This document shows, piece by piece, positions 10,352 to 21,828 of a stretch of 64,000 bases of DNA. The first letter of the stretch is position 1. Each line of letters starts with the position of its first letter. The DNA is from Sesamum alatum (Eukaryota > Streptophyta > Magnoliopsida > Lamiales > Pedaliaceae). The stretch spans positions 1,984,001 to 2,048,000 of the forward strand of contig JACGWO010000003.1 in NCBI GenBank assembly GCA_034509735.1. The letters are read 5' to 3'. The notes under the pieces are model-generated. The model was not told the DNA's origin. It was given only the letters and a program-made list of their open reading frames with translations, and searched no databases. The position numbers and the translations under genes are program-made.

Positions 10352-10649
10352 TATTGTAAATATATTGTAGATACATATTATTGTGTATGAATGCACACAT
10401 CCCTTGGTATTTTTTCCATAATATCTCTAATCTTTTGTAATCCCCCATTATGTTTGTAATTATATTTATTTAATATTTTAGTTTGTAACAACATTTTGGT
10501 GGCCTATAAATACCACCATGTAATTCATTTGTATATGAGCTTTGCAAATATAAGATTAGAAGTTTTGGAGAGAATTTTATTCTTGTCTTTCTCATATATA
10601 GTTAGGAGTGAAAAGCCAATAAATTTAGAATTTTTCTAAGTTTATAACA
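10352..10649 (+). repeat. 3' LTR of the copia element
   Basis: Matches 4001-4304, has its own TATAAATA at 10505-10512 and ends ...TATAACA directly before the TATAG duplication. Its transcription direction is towards the SerRS gene, whose first exon starts about 100 bp further on. Confidence 0.92.
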
Positions 10650-10654
10650 TATAG

Positions 10655-10872
10655 TTAAATTTTAAACTTATATTCGTTAATTTTATGGGGCTAAATCGCA
10701 TATACCCGAAATTCAAGGGGTAAGATTGTAAACTAAAAATCCTGCCGTATATTATGCTTTCAAAACCCTCGCGCTGCCTTCTCGTTCTCTCACTCAGCGT
10801 TCTTCATCATCGTCAACTGACAACTTCACTTTTAACATTTTCGATTTCCTCTTTCTCTCTCTCTGGATTAGG
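10655..10872 (+). promoter_or_regulatory. SerRS proximal promoter and first (non-coding) exon
   Basis: Only about 90-110 bp separate the copia duplication from the probable start of the transcript. AAACCCT at 10763-10769 is a telo-box, an element frequent near the start sites of plant translation-apparatus genes. A pyrimidine-rich leader (10780-10866) follows, and a GT donor at 10873 begins a 5'-UTR intron that ends at AG 11263. No clear TATA box was picked out. The exact start site is not visible. Confidence 0.6.
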
Positions 10873-11263
10873 GTAAATGTCTCTTCTTCTCACTTGTTCT
10901 TTTTCTATTTTGCATTGCAGGTGGCTCTAAGTTGGCATCTATAGGAGCTTTTATGATTAATGGCATTTTCATAACAACCGTTCATATGTGCACTTAATTT
11001 GGATGTAATGCTTTGTATCTGTGTATGGGGTTCATTATTTGATGGGTTTTTTCGTACGGTTTTGAGCAGTAAATCCCACTTGGCCTTTTCTTTTGCTTCA
11101 GGCATTTCCTGTTGTTCTATTTCGATATTTGATTTTGTAATTTTCAATGGTTTTATATATGTGAATGTGATTCCCAACTCTATGCTTAGTTGTTTTTATC
11201 TAGTCTTACATTTTATTTTCCTTTCTATACAATCTTGTTTTGTTTCATGTCTACAAACTGCAG
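10873..11263 (+). other. 5'-UTR intron of the SerRS gene
   Basis: GT donor at 10873-10874 after CTGGATTAGG and CTGCAG acceptor ending at 11263. The 32-nt leader piece 11264-11295 then reaches the start codon. The intron is T-rich, as plant introns are. Introns in this place often raise expression of plant housekeeping genes; that is a family-level expectation, not shown here. Confidence 0.75.
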
Positions 11264-11295
11264 GCGGAAGGAGCTAAAAAGAGAGAGGGATAAGT

Positions 11296-14200
11296 ATGTT
11301 GGACATTAATCTCTTTCGTGAAGAGAAGGGCGGAAACCCCGAGAAAATTCGGGAGTCTCAACGCCGTCGTTTTGCCAACGTTGATCTTGTTGATGAGGTC
11401 ATTGAACTTGACAAAGTTTGGCGGCAACGTAATTAGCAAATCACTACTTTTCTATTCTGGTTTTGTGCCGGGTTTGGTTTCCAGTCATGATTAGACATAT
11501 AACTTCGATATGATACGGTTGTAGGCCAATTTGAGTTGGATGGCTTGAGGACGGATCGAAACAAGATTAGCAAAGAGATTGCTCGCCTCAAGATTGTGAG
11601 TGTTCATATAGTATATGTGGTTTTGGCAATCAATTTTGTTCTTATCTTACTTCAGGTTGTTTGTTTTCCTATAATGCTTTTACAACCAGCATTCTGCTTG
11701 GAAAGAAGAATAGGATGTTTAAGAACCTCGAACATATGATAATTCTAGCTAATAATATTGCCTAGTTGCATAGAAAAATAAAAGGAAAATGTGTGAAGAA
11801 AATGACGGAAATGCTGAGGGGAGGGGTCAGTAATTATGTCTTTCTCCCTTTTTCTTAAAAGAAATTGTATATTATAATGATAATTTGATATTCAAGCCAG
11901 TGTAGCTTGATATCCTTTCTTTTTTCATGGAAACTGTTGACATGTGAGTTCTGAATCTAAATTTTAAGGAAACTATATTTTGCGGGTTCCTCTTGTTTAT
12001 GCATTGGATGTTGACTTGGATTTTGTATGATTTTGGAAGTCGGGACAAGACGCAAGTGGTATGATTGCAAGTACAGAGGAAAACAGAGAACTGACAATAA
12101 AGAAGGAGGCAGAGGTGCAGGAGGCTCTTGCAGCAGTGCAGGCTAGACTGGGAGTTATTGGAAACCTTGTGCATGATTCAGTCCCAGTCAGCAATGATGA
12201 GGTGAGTCTGAGGTGGTTTTCATTCTATATAACTTCCATGCTCCCTTGATAAATGATTTTTGCGATGAACAATGAGATGTTTTATAGGCAAACAATGCCA
12301 TAATTCGGTCGTGGGGAGAGAAACGGACTGGGCCAAAGCTGAAGAATCATGTGGACCTTGTTGAGCTTCTTGGAATTGCCGATACAAAGAAAGGTGCTCA
12401 ATGCTTTTCATTTCATTTTCTGAAGTCATACTATGCATAACCATGATTAGTTGGATAATTAGTTTGTAAAGGTAGTCTAGAAAAGTGTGGAGATGTTATA
12501 AAATTTCTAAGCCTTATCCTTGTGGAGAGAGTTCCAGGGATTTTGTTAAGGTAATCTGAAGCCAGCCATGGGTGCATGTGAAGCGGGAGCTCAGAGAAGT
12601 TGGATCTCAGTAACTGAGAGTGTTAAGGGGAGACTCAGAGCTTTTTGCTGCTGTTGCTTTCTTTGTCCCAAGTTGATCTAGTATCTGGACTTAAATTTTG
12701 TTTAACTGTAAGATGAAGAGGAACAAAAGAAATTAGTACCACCAATCAAGTCGGTAGGGTCTCAGCTACCAGTTGTGACCTTCCCCACTTTCCTGTTATT
12801 TGACCTTTTCAACCTGATATGAATGCTACAAATTTTTCCTGCAGTTTCAGCAATGACTAGCTTGCGGCCCATTCCTTGGTCTTACTTCCTTATTTTCTAC
12901 ACTTCCTTGTGATATGTAGCGTGCTTCATACATAGTGTGTTTGTATTTTAGGCACAAATATAGCTGGAGGCAGAGGCTTCTATCTGAAAGGGGATGGTGT
13001 ACGACTTAATCAAGCTTTAATCAACTTTGGTCTTGATTTTTTGGAAAAGAGGGGCTTTACTGCATTGCAAACTCCTTTCTTCATGAGGAAAGATATCATG
13101 GCTAAATGTGCTCAATTGGCTCAGTTCGACGAAGAACTTTACAAGGTAACTTTTTTGCTAGTTCAGTAGCTTGGAACGGCTATTTCTAGATGAACGATAG
13201 TTACAAAGATATTGTGTGGTGTGTAAAGACGAACTGAGTTTAAGTGTCTCGCTGAAGAAATAGATAGAAAGAGAATATCCTATCTCATTTAATAGAACCA
13301 AGAAATGTCTTTTTTGGTGTGCTGCCATGCACTTTGCATAAAGATATTGTTCAGAGGTGATCCGTTCCTAACTCCTGGAGACATCAACCTGACCAGCTAA
13401 TTTCTCCTGCATTGCTTGAGGTATTAGTTGTGTTTGTTAGCTGTTTGCAGTTGTGTTTCTGCAAATTTGTCCCACTGAATTGAACTGCTAACTGATCTAT
13501 CAACAAATCACATCATTAAAGAAATGTGTAGTTATAAAAAAATTACAGAGGGTGGGAGGTAAAATTTACTTCCTGTAATATAAAGTGAGTAATCATGTCA
13601 ATGTGGAGAAATGTATAACTGAAAAGGAATATTGGTGCTAACTTCATCACATGCTGCAAAACTGATCATGTCATCCTTTCTTGTCAGAGTGAGAGTGGCA
13701 CTATTTGCCAGAACTCCTGCTTGTCTTTGAAAAGGGTAGGAAAGATGAAGTGGTAATCTTGGAGAAATCATATACTGCATGATATTCTTATGATTCCCTT
13801 CCCCACTTCCAAACTATTAAGCCCATAAACAAACCGCTTTGTCTTCGAGCTAGTTCTTTTAGTTGAGCAAATGATGCTAATACCAAGGAGCAATTGAAGG
13901 TATGTCAAGCATGAAATGGTAGAGGATAGTCTCCAACATTATTTCAGAATTTGGAGAAAGGCATTGCTTTGATAAGTTTGAGAACTAAATAGTTTACTTT
14001 AGGACTCTGATGCAACACTGAGTTTGTCTAGTGCATGATGGCCGTACATATGTTCTTTAGTTGCTTGCCACGGTGAACAGTAAAAAATTCCGTTAGTCCA
14101 GTTCTATTACAATCTCGTACCAGCCCTGTACAATCGCGGATTCTTGGTGGAATAATACTCGTGATTATATGCACACCTGGTCTACTTATGTCTACTTTAA

Positions 14201-15587
14201 GCATAAACATTTGGACTCCTGGGAGCTACTAATGTGCTTGTCTTGGTGGTTTTTAACAGGTTACTGGAGAGGGAGACGACAAATATCTGATTGCAACGGC
14301 TGAACAACCACTTTGTGCATATCATATAGATGATTGGATTCATCCTTCACAACTGCCTCTGAGGTATGGGATCTATGTAAATGTCCTTGGCTCGACGTGG
14401 TGTAGTTTATCGCTACCTTCAAATTGTTATGTTTAAGCAACTGAACAGTTTTCTCTTTGTTTCTTTTTTTCCTGATCTTTCTTCTATAGATTTGATTGAC
14501 ATTCTGAGTTCTGTCAGATATGCTGGATATTCATCGTGCTTTCGTAAAGAAGCTGGGTCGCATGGTCGAGATACTTTGGGAATTTTCCGTGTTCATCAAT
14601 TTGAAAAGGTGGAGCAATTCTGTATAACTAGTCCAAATGGAAATGATTCCTGGGAGATGCACGAAGAGATGCTGAAAAATTCTGAGGATTTCTACAAGCT
14701 GGTATCTTCCGCGTCCTTTTCATATATTTGTATCTCTGAATAATAGCTTTTGCTTGTACAATGCTGCACCTCTGGATAGAAGTAAGAGTATTTTGCCCAA
14801 AGACTTAGCATGTCCATGACTCCATGCTGATTCAGTTATCACAAATTGTTCTTCTAATGTTTTTTCCCATAAGTTTATCATGCAAATGTATTGATTTTAG
14901 TGGAATAACTTCTTCTGTGAGCAGCTAAATATTCCCTATCAAGTTGTAGCTATTGTCTCTGGTGCACTTAATGATGCTGCTGCAAAGAAGTACGACTTGG
15001 AAGGATGGTTTCCAGCATCACAGGCATATAGAGAACTTGTTTCCTGCTCAAACTGCACTGACTATCAGTCAAGAAGACTGGAAACTCGATTTGGACAAAA
15101 AAGGTGGAGTTAGCTTTTAGTCATTAAATTTCCTGCTGTATTTTTCTGCTATGGTACACATTACTATTGATATCAGACCATGGGTGGCCTCAGTAGAAAA
15201 TACGTAAAAAGGTTATATGCATCGGAGCTAAACAAAATGCTATTTGCTTGCTAAGTCTACCAAAGTTTTGTGCCTTCAAATAGGATATGTAGTGCTCTTT
15301 TGTGATTTCAAATTGAAATTCTCTAGTGTTGAGCATTTCTTTCCAAAATGATCAAGTCCTTGCAAATATGGTTGCAGAGTAATGATAAGGTCAAGGAATA
15401 CGTCCACATGTTGAACTCTACCCTCACAGCAACTGAGAGGACAATGTGCTGCATCCTCGAGAACAACCAGAAGGAGGACGGGGTGGAAATACCAGAGGCT
15501 CTCAGAGGTTACATGGGTGGGAAATCTTTCATTCCTTTCAAAAACAACACCGGGAAGGAGGCAAAAGGGAAGAAGACTAAGGAATGA
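11296..15587 (+). CDS. Cytosolic seryl-tRNA synthetase (nine coding exons)
   Basis: Charges tRNA-Ser with serine in the cytosol. Coding exons are 11296-11428, 11525-11595, 12040-12201, 12288-12393, 12952-13145, 14260-14363, 14518-14701, 14925-15103 and 15380-15587. All introns are GT-AG, and the exons sum to 1341 nt: 446 residues plus TGA, close to the usual plant length. The start [12 protein letters not shown] is the family N-terminus, without a targeting extension, so an organelle form is unlikely. Residues ~30-115 form the tRNA-binding coiled-coil arm. The class II core has motif 1 (~188-205), the T-A-E serine loop (235-237), motif 2 with F-R-K-E (265-268), S-N-C-T-D-Y-Q (360-366) and motif 3 with T-E-R-T (R398). 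A Lys-rich tail ends the protein. No lesion was seen, so the gene is probably functional. Confidence 0.96.
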
Positions 15588-16760
15588 CCCACGATTTACT
15601 TTCTATACGACATTGTGAACGAATTTGAAGGAAATGCTGGAGCTCTCTCTTCCTTCCTATGACTTAATCGGGAACTGTCGAATACTATGATTGGTCGTTT
15701 GCCTTTCCTTGAACCTCTTTGGTTGAAGGTCATTTGTTCCAAACTTCCCCTACTCTTTAGCATACCATTTTAAAGGTTTTTCAATGCCTATGGATGTGCA
15801 TTGGCTTGAATTGGAAGATATTTTATTATGATATTTCTTGATCTTTGACCAGAAACTAGATTATAATCCAATGTTACAAGCTTGCAGGTCATTATGACAC
15901 TATTATAGAATTTGTTGATGGTGAATATAGGATACAATTACTCAGTTTCTGCATCTGCCATTGAGTTTGGTTATCTTCTCATAGATATTTAACCGATTCA
16001 TAAGTAATACCATGTTCAGTCTCACTAATAGTAACATAGGGCTTTGTATGGATGGAATAACCAGCAGGTTGATCTATCAAACTGAATGTTGAATCATCAT
16101 CCTCTCGGAAAGAATGTTTATGTAATCTAAAATGTATCCTTTTGTAGAAGCAATAATAAAAGTCAAACTGGGTATAATTTATGTTACAGAAGCAGTTCAG
16201 TTGTTGCTACTGCTACACTTTGGGTTGGAGGACACTTAGTCTTCAAATTTGCTATTTGTGCTCCTAAATGTGGTTTGCGGAATCCTCTGGGAAGGTGTTT
16301 GATGAAATCGGCCTATGAAGTATCGTGTGGTGTTATGCCATGATTAACGTGTATACTCTAAGGGCATATTTATCATTTATTAATCTATCACGTCATAATC
16401 ACGTTCAAAGTAGTAAACATGCCCTAAATGGGATGTAGAGAGGGCCTGGGATCAGTGAGTTTCCATGTGAGTATGCTGTGCGTTTTGCACTACTATGATT
16501 TCAGTGTTTGACTGTGAACAGAAACAAAACAGAACATAAAGATCAGTTGAGAAGCCATTTAAGAGAAATTTATGAGTGGAAATATCTTCTGGTGATTAAA
16601 ATGGCGAAGGAGAAGAGTTTAAATATAGGCGTCAAGTCCTTCTCCTCTAATTGAGCATTTACAATTGGTCCAGTTGGCGCACAACTCAGGAAAAAAAGGG
16701 AAAAACGCTTTATACAACTTATAGAAACGTGACTACTCTAACAATAGTTTTAAGTGGGGA
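15588..16760. other. SerRS 3' UTR and downstream spacer
   Basis: The 3' UTR begins at 15588. Where it ends cannot be fixed: T-rich sequence and near-AATAAA motifs occur near 15820 and 16148. Nothing else was recognised until the minus-strand copia remnant begins around 16780. Confidence 0.55.
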
Positions 16761-16783
16761 AATAATTGGAGCACTGTCGATCA

Positions 16784-17165
16784 TCATATGCACCCGAGGA
16801 ATGAACAGAGGAAGCTTGAGCAGCTGGAGCAATGGTGTGGGAGAGGAACAACCACACACAATTTGGACAACAAAGTAGTAAAAATACGACCAAGGAGAGG
16901 CTGGGTGAAGATGTCAGCAACTTGTGCCTTGCTGGAAACATGCATAGGATGTATGACACCCTCCTTATACTTGCCACACGCCAAGTGATAATCGAGTTCC
17001 AGGTACTTTGTCCGCTTACAGGATTAGCAGTAATATGTATAGTGGCTTGATTATCACAATGGAAGGGAATAGGCAATTTGTGTGGAACACCAAGATCACC
17101 AAGGACGTAAGAAATTCATAGCAGCTCACAAACTGTAGGCCCCATGCTACAATACTCCACCTCTG
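16784..17165 (-). pseudogene. pol: copia RNase H remnant
   Basis: Frames near 17076-16980 and 16984-16784 (minus) give H-C-D-N-Q-A-T-I-H, then L-A-C-G-K-Y-K-E-G-V-I, V-S-S-K-A-Q-V-A-D-I-F-T-Q and G-R-I-F-T-T-L-L-S-K-L. This is the end of a copia polyprotein including one catalytic Asp (D-N-Q). At least one frameshift separates the parts. Confidence 0.85.
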
Positions 17166-17836
17166 TCGAAGAGCGAGAAACGATAGATTTCTTCTTCGTT
17201 TTTCATGAAGCCAAAGCAAAACCCAAGAAAACACATAAACCTTTCAAAGACCGTCTGGTGTCCACACATGAAGCTCAGTCAGCGTCACAAAATGCAGTAA
17301 TGGAGAGAGGATTATCCGAGGGAAAGAAGAGTCATTTGAGGGACGACCCTTGAGATATTAGACAAGATGCAGGGCGGTGTCAAGATGTTGCTGACAAGGC
17401 ATTGGAGAAATTGGCTGGTCGCTGAGTACCACAAGCTACATCTCGACGAGTGAATCCAAGATACGAAAGCCTGCCCACCAACCTTCTGTAAGGTTCAGGT
17501 TCTGACAACACTGGACCTGCATCAGTTTTAAGTTTAAGGCCTAAAGGTAATGGAGTACTGACACCCTTAGCTGCTAAAAGGCCGATATCAATGATAATAT
17601 CTTGAATGTATTTGTTTAATTGATGAACAACCCCTCACGCGATCGAGTAATTTCCAGACCAAAAAAGTATTTGCTTTACCAAGGTCTTTGATCATGAACA
17701 ATTTGTGGAGATAAACTTTCACTTGCTAAATTAAGGATTCTGAAATGCCAGTGATGATTACATCATCAACATAAACTAGTAAAGGAAGAAAATCAGCTTT
17801 CGAGACTTAGTAAACAGACAGTGATCGTGTTTGGAT
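17166..17836 (-). pseudogene. pol: copia reverse transcriptase remnant, 3' part
   Basis: The minus strand has L-V-Y-V-D-D-V-I-I-T-G near 17795-17755 (catalytic motif). The thumb and connection part follows: P-L-G-L-K-L-K-T-D-A-G-P near 17560-17520 and P-Y-R-R-L-V-G-R-L-S-Y-L near 17495-17455. Frame shifts and stops are frequent. The sequence directly upstream (S-K-H-D-H) is split by the MITE at 17837. Confidence 0.85.
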
Positions 17837-18737
17837 CATGGTTCAAAGTCGCGGTATCGGTGATAATATCGGCGGGTATTGTTCCACATCGATCTCGGCG
17901 TATCGGGATATTATCGGCTGATACGAAGCAAATATATTATATAATTAAAAAAATTCTAAAAAAATTACTAAAATTATAAAAATTATAAATATCACATATT
18001 TCTATTTAATATTACAAATAAAAACTTTTATGATTTTAAACATTGTTAAATTAATCACAGAAGTACTTAAAAGATTAATACATATATAAAACTAAAACAT
18101 AAGCACACGAAATCTATTGCATCAACTACATTTATTTCTCAAATAAGTGAAAATTCAATAAAAGTTGTCTATGATGTAAGTTTTATAATAATGGTAAGAA
18201 GCTCTTTAGAATGTTTAGTAAGTTTATCCAATTCCTCCATGCATATATCTTCAAGCTTGATGCCATGAACCAATTTCATATTAAATCCATGCAACACATT
18301 AGCCAACATTATCCAATAATCTTAAGTGCACATAAACATTCTCAAATTAATTTTCTTTCTATCAACTATGTGAGAGTCCAATAGAAAACTAATCCATGTT
18401 TCCAACACTCCAAATGACCAAATAAATCACAAAACAACTTATGCATGGTTGATGTTTAAAGTAGTTTAGAGAATTTCAAGAAAGAAACCATGCGTTTTCG
18501 GAAGAAAATTTCAACTTTTGTGTCGCCGATAATATCCGATATTATCGGCGATAATATCAGATACGAGCGATAATATCATTGTATCGGTGATAATATCGGA
18601 TGATATCGGATAATATCGGCGATACATTATAGTTTCGGATAATATCTAGTATCGGTCGATTTTATCGGATCGGCAAGGGCCGATCCGGATACGTATCGGC
18701 CGATATCATCGGATATCGGCCGATACTTTGAACCATG
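17837..18737. mobile_element. hAT-type MITE, 901 bp, with ATATCGG subterminal repeats
   Basis: The 8-bp GTTTGGAT occurs on both sides (17829-17836 and 18738-18745), as for hAT insertions. The ends are inverted repeats: CATGGTTCAAAGTC at the left and its complement ACTTTGAACCATG at the right. About 100 bp inside the left end and 200 bp inside the right end are packed with ATATCGG/TATCGGC units in both orientations, the arrangement of transposase-binding subterminal repeats. The middle is AT-rich. One short open stretch on the minus strand (18318-18180, about 46 codons) was not recognised. Confidence 0.88.
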
Positions 18738-18745
18738 GTTTGGAT

Positions 18746-19793
18746 TGAGAAAACCCAAAATTTGTTAATTGCTTGGTGAATTCTTGACTCCATCGTCTTG
18801 AAACTTGTTTCAAGCCATATAGAGATCATAGCAACCTACAAACCAACCCATCCTGCACTGCATAACCTTCCGGAGGTGACATGTAAATCTCCTCATCCAG
18901 ATAACCATGCAAAATGTATTATTAATGTTTAATTGATGTATAGGCCAACAATAAAAGATGTACCGACAGGATATAATCGGATAGTAACCACCTTGACCAC
19001 AGGCAAAAAACTCTCAATATAATCTAATCCGTTAATGTGGCTATATCCTTTAGCAATTAATCTGGCTTTATACCTCTCAATTGAACCATTAGGTCTCCAT
19101 TTCAATTTGAAAACCAACTTACAACCAAATGGTTTATTCCCTGCAGGAAGAGGAGTTAATTCCCATGTGTCGTAGTCCTCAAGGGCTGCGTGTTCTTGTT
19201 GCACACCAAGCTACCAATCTGGATTCAAAATGCATTGTGTGCCGAACTGAAAGTAATGTCAGGATGTGAAGAATCAAGAGTACTAAAGTTACAAATGAAA
19301 TAATTCCTCCATGACGGTTTATGAATCTGCCTTTGAGATTCCTAATCACTTCAAGAGATGAAGGAAGTGCAGTTGAATGAGTATTCAATTCTGCAAAAGA
19401 AGAGCTCGGATTAATTGGAGGGGTGGGAATGGATGTCGAAGGTATTTCAGAGTCATCTGAAGGAGAGGATACAATGGGAAGAGGACAACTCGAAGAATTT
19501 GACTGATTGTCTTTGTAAGGGAATATAGATTCATAAAACTTGACATCTTTGGAGACAAGTATGGAGTGATCATCAAGGTTGTAAAGCTTATAACCTTTTT
19601 GACCTTGTAAAAAACCAATAAATACACATTTGAAGCCTCGTTGATCAAATTTGGACTAGCGGGGAGTATTATTGGATGCAAAACACAAACACCCCAAGTT
19701 TATCATGTAATCATCATGTGAGGGTGGCTGACTTTATAGCATTTCATATGGCGTTTTCCAATTTAGAATTCGAATAGGAAGTCTATTTACACT
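18746..19793 (-). pseudogene. pol: copia integrase tail and reverse transcriptase start
   Basis: Minus frame 19204-18929 starts RT: Y-D-T-W-E-L-T-P-L-P-A-G, K-P-F-G-C-K-L-V-F-K, Y-K-A-R-L-I-A-K-G-Y. From 19793 down to 19205 the integrase C-terminal region is degenerate but readable (V-N-R-L-P-I-R-I-L and T-P-Y-E-M-L at the far end). Stops are abundant. Confidence 0.83.
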
Positions 19794-19965
19794 ACAAAAA
19801 TGGATATTTGCGACGGAAGCTTTGAGAATTTCAATGTGCAACCAAACTTTGCGAAGGGCTTTGCGATGGGAGGGTTCCCGTCAAGACAAAGCCATTCGAA
19901 AAATATTTGTGATGGGCCAAGAGTTGGCTCCTGGGCGACATGGTCCTCGAGCAGCTTTCCGAATA
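19790..19965 (+). mobile_element. CACTA (En/Spm-type) terminal fragment
   Basis: CACTACAAAAA at 19790-19800 is the terminal signature of CACTA transposons. It is followed by subterminal motifs of the TTTGCGA kind (GATATTTGCGACGG, TTTGCGAAGGG, TTTGCGATGGG). It cuts the copia integrase. The opposite terminus was not found, so the 3-bp duplication cannot be tested and the right border is arbitrary. Confidence 0.7.
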
Positions 19966-20298
19966 GCTTCTGAAATCAGCAAAATATAAAATAAAATAAA
20001 ACAAACAATTAATTAATTAAAAAATATTTAATTAAAAAGGTATAAAAACCGAACTTACCACCTTGACTATCGATAAATGATGTTCCCTAGGAGAAAAGTG
20101 ATCTAAGCCAAGATCGTCGGTTCCTTTCACTACTAATCGCTGATAGAAGGAGCTGCTCTAGCCTAAGCTTAAGTCTATCCTCACAACATAGAATAGCCGA
20201 ACGAATTAGCCATTGAGCTCATCCCGATTAAATAGTTTGTGATTTCTTTATGGTTGACTGCTATATCTTAATTAGAGAATCTACCCGTCACCTTAAAG
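19966..20298. other. Unassigned stretch between CACTA terminus and reverse LTR
   Basis: Contains an AT-rich run (19985-20040) and unique-looking sequence. It may be the inner part of the CACTA fragment. No coding signal was seen. Confidence 0.4.
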
Positions 20299-20754
20299 TG
20301 TGGATTGGCCTGGAAGACACGTGCGGAAGCGTGAGAAAAAAACAACGTTTAAAAGTGTAAAAAACATAATCAAAGCTTAGGTCAAGGGGTGTGCCCATGA
20401 TTCTCCCGGGCATTCGATGTATTTTCATGTTGTATAAACACAAAGAATACATGAAGGAGGCTCCAGAATACATGGAGATTGCATGAAACGTAAATAGGTA
20501 TACCTTCACATCGTTTCTTGCTTGACTACGTGCGTTGTTCCGGATTCCCACCGTAAGTACTCAACGTAGATCACTTCCAAAGTGATCCATAAGATTCACC
20601 GAAATTCTACGTCCCTCGTGCTAGCAAGGTTACGTAAAAGGAGAAGAGATTATCACCACCAATGTTATTGTATTAACATAGATGACAATCTATGTTCTTG
20701 CTTGAATGTATCAAGAAGAACAAAAGTGTTCTTGTGTGAGAGAGAAGAGAGCAC

Positions 20755-20819
<65 letters not shown>

Positions 20820-21828
20820 GCCGACTTGTGTGTGTGTTGTCGTGTGTGTGTATAGTTCTGTATTTAAGTGACTAGATCACTTAATTTACACAATCTCTTT
20901 CATGAAGAGTCACACATGCACACTACAACTAGAGGGTTGACCAAGTCTTCACATCTCTAGACACAATCTCGGCCACACACATCATCATCTCCAAGATCAA
21001 ATCTCATCCGTTTATCCTCTTTGGGTTTTATAGAATTGACCTATTTAAATCTAATTTAAATAGTCCAAAGATCCAATGGACTTTATGTATTAAATCTAAT
21101 TTAACACTTAAGCCCTAATAAATAATTCCACCTTTTAATTAAATTAAAATGAAAAGCCCAACATCTGTAATTCATAAATGCAATTTATGAATTAAGCCCG
21201 ATTAATCCAATTAATCGATAAAGGCTAATCTCTCCAAGAAATCAATTTAATCCAATAAATTAATTCTTCTTCCAAAATTAATTCTAATTTAATTTCTTTC
21301 ACTTCCAGTGAATTGTGTGTGACTCTTTAGGTTCACCCTCAACTAGACTTAGGAAAATTCCTAATTATTCCATAAATGAAATTTGTTGGTCACCCATAGA
21401 AATAGTCCATGGCACTAGAGACTAGGTGAAAACACGGCGTGAACATTTAGGCCCCCGAGTGCATACAAGTACGGTCTTTCCATCTACCATCTCCTGGCCA
21501 TAGTCTAGGACATGAAATTGGGCGTCGGTTCCCATCTTGGACTAGGCAATTGTACATAAGGCTCGAGACCCTCATTTGCCCTACTGAAATGTCACAGTGA
21601 TCCCGTCCCACAATTGTCACTATGGCCACAAATTCTACGGGTACATGGGTCTTAAAGTGTATAGGAGACACTACTGTCAACTCATTGACAGGAGAAGATT
21701 CTATTTTGGAACGTACCGTCCTCACTAAACACTTGGCTGCACTAGATAAGACTTATAACGACCATGTCTATAGACACAGAAGCTGGTTGCCAAACCTAAG
21801 GTACAAACATCATGTGCATGTGACTGCC
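20299..21828 (-). repeat. Truncated long LTR, minus strand (R1)
   Basis: Carries the family landmarks in reverse: GCGGAAGCG near 20330, the GGGGTGTGCCC hairpin near 20395, the block complementary to TCTAGCTGAGGGTGAACC near 21335, and CCATGGCACTAGAGACTAGG near 21408. It stops at 21828 without the last ~500 bp (the LTR 5' part), where a forward LTR begins. A (GA)n run lies at 20757-20817. Confidence 0.85.
20757..20817. repeat. (GA)n microsatellite
   Basis: About 60 bp of almost pure GA with two interruptions, inside the reverse LTR at the place where related LTRs carry GA/GT-rich sequence downstream of the TATA box. Confidence 0.95.

Larger units (their letters stand above)
4001..10649 (+). 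mobile_element. Decayed Ty1/copia retrotransposon with short LTRs
   Basis: Two ~300-bp LTRs (4001-4304 and 10352-10649) flank gag, protease, integrase, reverse transcriptase and RNase H remnants in copia order. The 5-bp sequence TATAG lies immediately outside both ends (3996-4000 and 10650-10654), as expected for a target-site duplication. The polypurine tract TCAAGGGGGAG ends at 10351. The coding part has stops and frameshifts and is split at 6042 by a 1.17-kb MITE, so the element cannot be autonomous. The LTRs are clearly alike but differ at several positions and by small indels, so insertion is not very recent. It ends about 100 bp upstream of the SerRS 5' UTR. Confidence 0.95.
16784..19793 (-). 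mobile_element. Truncated copia remnant on the minus strand, split by a hAT MITE
   Basis: Reading the minus strand from 19793 down gives the integrase tail, then RT, then RNase H, with many stops. No LTR was found at either side. The right end is cut at 19790 by a CACTA-type terminus, and RT is interrupted at 17837-18737 by a MITE with a perfect 8-bp duplication. Its sequence is unlike the long-LTR copia family further right (for example V-Y-V-D-D-V-I-I-T-G against L-Y-V-D-D-I-L), so it belongs to another lineage. Confidence 0.88.

Noticed and set aside
11296..11428. Organellar seryl-tRNA synthetase
   Set aside because: The frame starts at the typical cytosolic N-terminus and no upstream in-frame extension with transit-peptide character is visible.
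20582..20875. 97-codon open frame across the GA repeat
   Set aside because: It consists of Arg-Glu dipeptides translated from the microsatellite inside a reverse LTR.
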